Shown: positions 58,435 to 64,000 of the stretch, one piece after another
Layout: every line of letters begins with the position of its first letter
How positions within the stretch are numbered: the first letter of the stretch is position 1
From: Anadara kagoshimensis
Lineage: Eukaryota > Mollusca > Bivalvia > Arcoida > Arcidae
Direction of reading: 5' to 3'
DNA: 64,000 bases
Assembly (NCBI GenBank): GCA_021292105.1
Contig: CM037857.1
Location: 37,491,114-37,555,113, forward strand
Notes under the pieces: generated by a model
Told to the model about the DNA's origin: nothing
Databases searched by the model: none
Seen by the model: only the letters and a program-made list of their open reading frames with translations
Program-made: the position numbers and the translations under genes

Positions 58435-58862
58435 TTACTTGAACTGAGGTGTTAAGTTCAAGTGTGGTGGGAGAAACTATAAACCACCAACATCCGGTTC
58501 ACAAGACAAATTTTCTTGCACTACTACAGAGCAATTTGAGCCTAGGTAAGAGTGGAGCAGAGTAACTGTATTTTACAAGCTCAGTCAATATTCTTTCACT
58601 TATATTGAGCCAGTAAGTTCTTGGAAGCTGGAGGAAAACGGTGTACCCAGAGGAACTTGTCTTTGGCAAGTGAAATAATAATAATGATAAAAAAAATTCT
58701 TGCAATAAAATTTGCCCAGTAGGATTGGAACCTACTAGGCAGAAAAAGTCACTGATCCCTAAGCATATGCTTTTGACTTTTTGACATCTGGGCCTCCATA
58801 GGCACCAAGAGATGCTGTGATCTGAAAGCATGTCTTTCCGACCACACAGTCACAGAGCCCCC
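58435..58862 (-). mobile_element. Family C SINE, long copy
   Basis: In reverse: TGGGGGCTCTGTGACTGTGT, GGTCGGAAAGACATGCTTTC, TAGGTTCCAATCCTACTGGG (B box), an ATT-rich stretch, CTCTGGGTACACCGTTTTCC, TCCAGCTTCCAAGAACTTAC, then GGCTCAATATAAGTGAAAGA followed by ATATTGACTGAGC. The last part is the same 3' end as family A. A 110-codon minus frame across it is not a gene. Confidence 0.75.
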
Positions 58863-58947
58863 AAAAATGTGTAACATGAATTGCATTTCATTGAGGTTTC
58901 AGTGTTTAACATTATATAATTCTTACATCATCTACACAATTACATAC

Positions 58948-58992
58948 CTTGCCCTTACTTTCACTTACTTTTCTTGCTTTCTTTTCCTTTTC
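58948..58992 (-). CDS. Putative internal 45-base exon of a host gene
   Basis: On the minus strand TGTTATTTTTTGTCTTTTAG, a strong acceptor with a long pyrimidine tract, precedes 45 bases encoding EKEKKARKVSESKGK. GTATGTAATTG, a good donor, follows. A second in-frame donor, AAAA|GTAAGT, lies inside the exon, so a 24-base form (EKEKKARK, 58969-58992) is equally possible without changing phase. Both forms join in frame to the exon at 51593-51643. The peptide is charged and probably disordered or coiled. No domain is recognised. Microexons of this size are common in animal genes, but a chance match cannot be excluded without transcripts. Confidence 0.5.
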
Positions 58993-59263
58993 CTAAAAGA
59001 CAAAAAATAACAAGAGTGGAATAATAACACTATGTGTGTGACATTAAGACCTTCAGATAAAACAAGTGTCCAGAAAAAAAGAAAAAAGGACTTTTAGACT
59101 GGCAACTTTCTAACACTAAGATCTGCCCTAGTGGGATTCTAAAATTGATGGCAAAGCACTCTGATCTGTATTAAACCTTTGAACATTTGTAAAACATAAA
59201 CCTGTTTTTATCTTTTTGTTTTAAATAAAACAGTAAATAAACAATGTATTCCATTATGAATAG

Positions 59264-59605
59264 ACACTGCCAAACACGTGTTGAACATCCCAGTCAAGAA
59301 TATTTCACTTATATCAAGATGTTGCTAGCTATATGTGAACGTGAAGAAATTTTGCCTGTGCATTGCTCTGATGGCATTATACAGCAGGATTATTTATCAT
59401 GCCAAGCCTACCGTGACATGGGACCTCGCTTCTTTAAGTAGTCCCATCCGAAAGAGCTGCTACTCATTTTGTAATGCAGAGTGCTAAAGCGAAAGAACAG
59501 TGACTATCAACTTTCAAGTCTTGGGTCAGATATGGTCGGGGTTGGAACCCAGGACCTTCCACTTACGACGCGAACACTCTACCAACTGAGCTACTACAGT
59601 GATTT
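59264..59605 (-). mobile_element. Full-length family A SINE
   Basis: In reverse: CTGTAGTAGCTCAGTTGGTA (A box), AGAGTGTTCGCGTCGTAAGT, GGTTCCAACCCCGACC (B box), TGACCCAAGACTTGAAAGTT, TAATGCCATCAGAGCAATGC, TTGATATAAGTGAAATATTC and CTTGACTGGGATGTTCAACA. Both polymerase III boxes are largely kept. Confidence 0.88.
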
Positions 59606-60400
59606 TTCTACTGCATAGGTTTTGAAAAACATTCTATTGCTAATCAGAATTATCCATACCCATTACTGAATTGGTATAAATAGAAGAATACAGACAACTC
59701 GGTGATGATGGCTGAAGGATGGAATTAGGAATGGTCAATGGTAAAACTATACTATACATCTCCTTGACTGTTCCCCTTCCCTACTGGGATCATAAAATTT
59801 CTATATTCTATATACAATCAAATCTGTATCCAAGGCCACCAATATCTAAATGTTGCAGTGTAATAGTTTTTATATTTTTTCTATAATCTTTAATAGGTAT
59901 AGTTGTTTAATTTTATGTTACAGAAGTACAGTCACACCAGTATAGGCCGTGGGTGTTAGCTTTGTGTAGTGTATTTTTATTTCATTTAGTTTTAATTAAG
60001 CCCCTGAGGTTGAGTGTCACAGAAGTTAAAGTATCATTTTATATCAATTGGTCAAGGCATTTTATTTATTTAAACTTCAAACTAATCTCTATCCTTTAAG
60101 TGTATCAGAGGTGAGTTATGTCTGAAACTTTGTGATTTAATTTCTTTAGCTAATTTAAATTAGTTTATTTACACTTCTCAAGTCTAATGTTATCACCCTG
60201 TCATTAAGAGAACATAAATCTTATCTGTGATCAAACTTTTATTTTCTTTATCCATCCTGTGCTCATACTGGTTATCATGACTAGTAATTAAACCCTTTAT
60301 CTTATAGACACGGTATTAGTTTTTAATTATAAAATAATAATGGATTACCGACCACGTGCTATACTCGCAGTATCAAATCCTGGGTAGGAGAGGCTTCTTT
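59606..60400. other. AT-rich DNA; left boundary of the retrotransposon unresolved
   Basis: No coding feature. The LTR of the element to the right probably starts somewhere between here and 60800, but without the 3' LTR its first base cannot be set. Confidence 0.5.
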
Positions 60401-60716
60401 GCCAGTTTCCGACACGCGGTCAGACCGACAGCGTTGGGGTGTTCATATATTGAATGCTTGTTTTAATATTTTACAGGTATGTTATACTGCGTTTAATGCA
60501 ACTTGATTAGTTACATTTTTACTTAAACAATTGTTTCATTTTTCAATAAGTGGAAATATTGTTTTGATTCCACAGTATTAATTTTAACTTTTATTAATTT
60601 TAACTTATTTCATTAATATCTTTAATGAATTAATTACTTTTAGAGCGTTAATGTTAAATGCTATTCAGTTTGAAGTAAGCTTTATGCTTTATGTATTTTA
60701 ATTGTAATGTTTCATT

Positions 60717-60747
<31 letters not shown>

Positions 60748-60832
60748 CTATTCTTGGCCAGTTTCCGACACGCGGTCAGACCGACAGCGTTGGGGTGTTC
60801 ATATATTGAATGCTTGTTTTAATATTTTACAG
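60401..60832. repeat. 76-bp direct repeat flanking 280 bp in the LTR-like region
   Basis: The sequence starting GCCAGTTTCCGACACGCGGT and ending TTTTAATATTTTACAG is present at 60401-60476 and, identical as far as I can read, at 60757-60832. The spacer is AT-rich with a TTA microsatellite at 60716-60750. The first copy runs into GTATGT and the second ends in TTTTACAG, so a fragment from 60477 to 60832 has intron-like borders. Confidence 0.9.
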
Positions 60833-60861
60833 TTAGCAGAAACATCTTTGTTTTAACACCA

Positions 60862-60945
60862 ATAAAGAACAATATATATATATAGTCGGCGGCTCTTTGT
60901 TTTGTTTTTACGAACCCTAGCCTGGACAACTGAGGTCCCGCTACA
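60862..60945 (+). promoter_or_regulatory. Putative LTR core: AATAAA, TATA tract and LTR end
   Basis: AATAAA at about 60862, a TATATATATATATA tract at about 60871-60884 and GTCGGCGGCTC lie just upstream of GGTCCCGCTACA, which ends in CA five bases before the primer binding site. This arrangement fits the transcription start and right end of a 5' LTR. Inference from position only. Confidence 0.5.
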
Positions 60946-60950
60946 AATTT

Positions 60951-60968
60951 TGGCGCCCAACGTGGGGC
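60951..60968 (+). other. Retrotransposon primer binding site, tRNA-Lys type
   Basis: TGGCGCCCAACGTGGGGC is 18 bases that complement the 3' end of tRNA-Lys. It is the well-known lysine-1,2-type site of some retroviruses. Its position, five bases after a CA that would end the LTR, is what is expected. Confidence 0.88.
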
Positions 60969-61513
60969 CCCGACTATAAACACCACAAGGAAACTGGACA
61001 TTTGACGAGGAAGCTCCGGAGCAGAACAAAGGATATCCATACCAAGTTGCCGAACGTAACTGAGCAATTGGAATCCAGAAGTGGACACTTAGAGTGAATA
61101 TATTTTACACAAAAAAAAGTATATATCACTTGGGATTAAGTGTTTGGAAAAAATAGTTCCTGTACCGCTGTCAGGACTGTACATTCAAAAGAATGTTCAA
61201 CGGTTGTGATTAGGAATATCCAGAACTTTCATGGAAAACAGAACTGATCTGGAAAAGAGAACTTTATTAGCTGTGTTGTTGGACTTCATCTAAAATACTT
61301 AAATATTCGGACATTTCCATGGAACACAAAGCCAGCTGTTTATCGACGGGAATATTTTCAAGAACTTAAAACTTTAATACTATTAGAAAACATTAAATTT
61401 AAAAAAAAAAGAGCAACAATCAAATACAGATCAAGGACTTGTTTTAGGACATTTTTTTTGGACATTATTATTGTTTATTTATTTGTTTCTAAATACTGGA
61501 ACAGACATCCAGA

Positions 61514-61993
61514 GTAAGTAGAAAAACTTATTCTCTATAACATGCTATTATCTAATTGATTGTATTGTAAATGTTTATATTAGAAATCTAGTTGTACAGC
61601 TATATAGTTAGTCAAAGGTCATACAGGTCAAATTTTCAATTTAATTATTTACTTAAACGAAAGTGAGATTCCGCTCATTAGCGACACAGCTTCATCGCTC
61701 AATTTTTATTTTTATTTGATTTTTTTTTTATCATATTTGTTTTTTTTTCTTAATTTCTGTAAATTGTTAGTGAATTCATAATAACTTTATTTAATTTGTT
61801 TTATTAATTTTCGTTTGATCATAAATTTGTAAAGCTAACCAAGTTGCATATTTTTTTTTCGTTTCGGTTGTCAATTTAAATTCACGCGTCGTGTCGCTAT
61901 ATATTTAGCCATTTTCTTTATAACTTATAACTGGCTTATAGGCTTGACCACTTCGTTCTGTGTAGTATAGCACTTATTTGTATTTCTTTTTAG
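61514..61993 (+). other. Possible intron in the retrotransposon leader
   Basis: CATCCAGA|GTAAGTAG at 61514 is a strong donor. TTTGTATTTCTTTTTAG ending at 61993 is a strong acceptor, 26 bases before the gag ATG. The interior is T-rich. Splicing would remove about 480 bases of leader. Seen by eye; unsupported by transcripts. Confidence 0.4.
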
Positions 61994-62019
61994 TTTTATC
62001 TTGTATATATAGTAGTATC

Positions 62020-63156
62020 ATGTCTTTAAGAGAAAGGAGTATTGTGGTCTCTGGGCTCCCAAAGGGGTGGGACCAAGGGCAGGTTAATGATTTTATAAAT
62101 GCAAATATTGATGAGTCTTTAGTTGAAAAAATCATACCAGGGAAAGATAAGATTTATGTAGTTCTAAAATCCGGGGACAAATTAGAAGATCACTGCCTGA
62201 AACTTTTGGACAAAAAAGTTCAAAATAAGAAGGTAAGTGCGAAAGCCCTTCCAATAGAATTGGAGATGGATCTTGCGGGACTTATGTCCGTAGGTGTTGG
62301 GGCAACCGGATCAAATACAGCTGGAGATTCGGACCCAACTAGTAAAATCATAGAAACATTAAAGTCACTCCCTTCGGAGGAGATAGCCAAGGTTCTTCAG
62401 GTTTTAGTCCCAACTAAATCAATTGTAAGTGATGATGTCCAAACTGTAAATGAACCTCTGGACACACCAACCACAGAATCACCCGCAACCACACCTATGA
62501 CCAGTTATCCAGCTGCCCTACCAAGAATATCCACCTTTTCTGGAGATTCTGTTGCAAAAGGGGAGGTAAGCTATAAGCATTGGGCTTACGAAATAAAGGC
62601 TTTGATTCGGGATGGTATTCATTCAGAAAAAATTATTTTACAATCAATTCGACGGAGCGTACGGGGCACAGCAGCGGATATTTTATTGCATCTTGGCGAA
62701 AATATTGATGTTAATTCGTTAATTCAAAAATTTGAAAAGGGTTTTGGCGACATACTACCAACAGAATCATTGCTTGAACAATTTTATACTGCTCGGCAAC
62801 ATCCCCAGGAAAGCGTAGCTATGTGGGCTATGCGAATAGAAGAAATTGCGGGTAAGGTGAGTAAGAGCGATCCCTCATCAATGCAAAATTCGTCATACTC
62901 TACTATGATGAGGACAAAATTTTATTCTGGTATTTGTTCTACACATATAAAAAATGCTTTGAGGCATCGGTTTGAGGATGGCCAGTCATATGATGAACTG
63001 CTGGTTGCTGCCCGAAAAGCTGAATTGGAGCCGGGGAGTGATGCAAAACGTCACAGAGTCCATCAGACTGTTGCAGACACTAGCAACAGGGAAGACGATA
63101 AACTAGAAAGGCTCCTTCAAAAGATGACTAAAATGGAGGAGAGATTAAAACAATAG
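62020..63156 (+). CDS. gag: PNMA-type retrotransposon Gag
   Basis: This 378-residue protein starts at ATG 62020, chosen over a non-ATG extension of 14 residues upstream because residues from MSLRERS begin the conserved part. Residues 6-80 (RSIVVSGLPKGW, then KIYVVLKSG) look like the small RNA-recognition-type fold at the start of PNMA proteins. Residues 100-165 are acidic and T/P-rich. Residues 168-345 form the capsid, with STFSGDSVAKGEVSYKHWAY at 171-190, RRSVRGTAADILLHLG near 211, and FYTARQHPQESVAMWAMRIE at 255-274. These are the signature blocks of the PNMA/Ty3-type capsid. The tail is a charged coiled-coil-like stretch ending KMEERLKQ. A CCHC zinc knuckle, usual after the capsid, is missing, in line with the deletion that follows. 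It would form capsid shells and bind element RNA in the cytoplasm. Confidence 0.88.
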   Translation: MSLRERSIVVSGLPKGWDQGQVNDFINANIDESLVEKIIPGKDKIYVVLKSGDKLEDHCLKLLDKKVQNKKVSAKALPIELEMDLAGLMSVGVGATGSNTAGDSDPTSKIIETLKSLPSEEIAKVLQVLVPTKSIVSDDVQTVNEPLDTPTTESPATTPMTSYPAALPRISTFSGDSVAKGEVSYKHWAYEIKALIRDGIHSEKIILQSIRRSVRGTAADILLHLGENIDVNSLIQKFEKGFGDILPTESLLEQFYTARQHPQESVAMWAMRIEEIAGKVSKSDPSSMQNSSYSTMMRTKFYSGICSTHIKNALRHRFEDGQSYDELLVAARKAELEPGSDAKRHRVHQTVADTSNREDDKLERLLQKMTKMEERLKQ

Positions 63157-63941
63157 ATGACAGATCTATTAAAGCAGTATTGTCTGCCGGACAGGTAGAA
63201 TGTTATGTGGAAACAGTGGCAATGTCCCAGAAAGTTGTTTCACAGATTGAAGACACCTTACCAGGCGCAAGTTTAGAATACGACTGGGCCAATTTACAGC
63301 ACCAGGATAGGAATCTACATCATGTATTTCGGTTGTTGAATGGAGAAGTTAAAGATATTTCCAAACAAAGTTGGGAATGTAATATGTTCCAAAGACAGAA
63401 GAAGAATATCTACATCCAGGAGGGAATAATTGTTAGAAAACGCCGACAGGGCGATATAGAAAGTACTCAACTTGTGCTGCCTCAGGAATTTAGACAGAAA
63501 GTTATAATGGGATGTCATGACCAAATTGGTCATATGGGCCGGGAAAGAAGTGTAAATTTGTTACAAGAAAGATTTTATTGGCCTGGCATGATAAAGCAAA
63601 TGACAGAACATGTGACCAATTGTCTCAGATGTATACAACGGAAAACCCTACCTAACCAAAGAGCACCATTAGTTAATATTTCCACTGTTCATCCATTGGA
63701 AATGATATGTATAGACTTTTTAACTTTGGAGCCATCAAAGGGTAACATTGAAAACATATTAGTTATTACGGACCATTTCTCTAGATATGCCCAGGCAATA
63801 CCAACCAAAAACCAAACAGCAAAAACAGTAGCCAGAGTACTTTATGACCAATTATTGTACATTATGGGTTTCCAGCCACAATTCACAGCGATCAGGGGAG
63901 GAATTTTGAGAGTGCCACCATCAAAGAATTATGTGAGATAG
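63132..63941 (+). pseudogene. pol: Retrotransposon integrase, frameshifted, minus one frame to gag
   Basis: The frame is open from 63132, overlaps the gag end by about 24 bases and lies in the -1 frame relative to gag. Residue numbers here count from 63180. Residues 30-110 are the linker that follows RNase H in Ty3/gypsy Pol. The zinc-binding H2C2 domain is at H113, H118, C148 and C151 (GCHDQIGHMG and TNCLRC). The catalytic core starts with the first acidic residue D179 in MICIDFLTL and continues through ITDHFSRYAQAIPT. Near residue 233 (about 63880) a one-base loss shifts the frame, and the reading then stops at 63941. Protease, reverse transcriptase and RNase H upstream are absent. No obvious slippery heptamer is seen at the gag-pol overlap. 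A methionine start is lacking, so expression would need frameshifting or a fusion. Confidence 0.85.
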
Positions 63942-64000
63942 CTGGTATTAAGAAATCCCGCACTACACCATACCATCCAATGGGAAATGGACAATGTGAA
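63884..64000 (+). pseudogene. pol: Remainder of the integrase core in the shifted frame
   Basis: From CAC at 63884 the next frame is open to the window edge for 39 codons. It holds [10 protein letters not shown] with the second catalytic aspartate and [11 protein letters not shown] with the catalytic glutamate, 35 residues apart (D-35-E). It is therefore the true continuation of the integrase. The rest lies outside the window. Confidence 0.88.

Larger units (their letters stand above)
60401..64000 (+). mobile_element. Ty3/gypsy-type LTR retrotransposon with a PNMA-type gag, internally deleted, runs off the window
   Basis: Order: LTR-like region with direct repeats (60401-60832), LTR end at about 60945 (GCTACA), primer binding site at 60951, a leader of about 1 kb, gag at 62020-63156, and integrase from about 63132 to the window edge. 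Protease, reverse transcriptase and RNase H, normally about 2 kb between gag and integrase, are absent. Gag stops at 63156 and the integrase linker begins at once, so an internal deletion removed them together with any gag zinc knuckle. The integrase also has a frameshift. The copy is therefore non-autonomous. The left limit is a guess. Confidence 0.85.

Noticed and set aside
58499-58831. 110-residue minus-strand frame
   Set aside because: It runs through a family C SINE and ends at the SINE head; no domain.
63132-63180. Programmed -1 frameshift at the gag-pol overlap
   Set aside because: The frames do overlap in the -1 direction, but no standard X-XXY-YYZ heptamer fits the gag codons there and the junction was probably created by the internal deletion.

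Overview
The window looks like intergenic and intronic DNA from a metazoan, most probably a bivalve mollusc. It is AT-rich, has almost no long coding frames, and is packed with tRNA-headed SINEs, small inverted-repeat DNA elements, minisatellites and microsatellites. The 22.1-23.9 kb element, bounded by GCTCACCTGAGC-type ends, and SINEs ending in ACTCA or AATCA tails are of the kind I associate with bivalve genomes. The species assignment is inference; no search was run.

Region by region. 0-8 kb: the end of a 116-bp satellite, the 3' end of a CR1-like LINE, two inverted-repeat elements and a 2.6-kb satellite built from a 25-bp monomer in several higher-order forms (3.9-6.5 kb). 8-22 kb: scattered SINEs, microsatellites and short inverted-repeat elements, otherwise featureless AT-rich DNA. 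22-25.3 kb: a tandem-repeat-bearing element with a 166-bp monomer in a duplicated trimer, followed by a decayed minus-strand gene of a repeated animal family with EADTR and HAITDC-type motifs. 26-41 kb: a 330-bp ACTT microsatellite, several more inverted-repeat elements (one has grown an 83-bp tandem array from its end) and an 888-bp direct duplication with a SINE between the copies. 41.9-45.2 kb: a 50-bp satellite whose monomer also occurs singly inside a dispersed element, then a 645-bp palindrome made of short CCGGAATAATT-type repeats. 46-60 kb: mainly SINEs, one tripartite palindromic element, and two small minus-strand exons (58948-58992 and 51593-51643) that I read as the last exons of a host gene encoding a lysine-rich C-terminus. 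60.4-64 kb: a plus-strand LTR retrotransposon that runs off the right edge. It has a tRNA-Lys-type primer binding site, a long leader with a possible intron, a PNMA-type gag and an integrase. Protease, reverse transcriptase and RNase H are missing and the integrase carries a frameshift.

The only host coding DNA I can support is the pair of short exons. The only near-intact protein gene is the retrotransposon gag. Most long open frames in the window are by-products of tandem repeats whose monomers lack stop codons. The most useful observations are the relationships between repeats: three SINE families share one 3' end, two dispersed elements seed tandem arrays, and at least seven inverted-repeat families recur within 64 kb.
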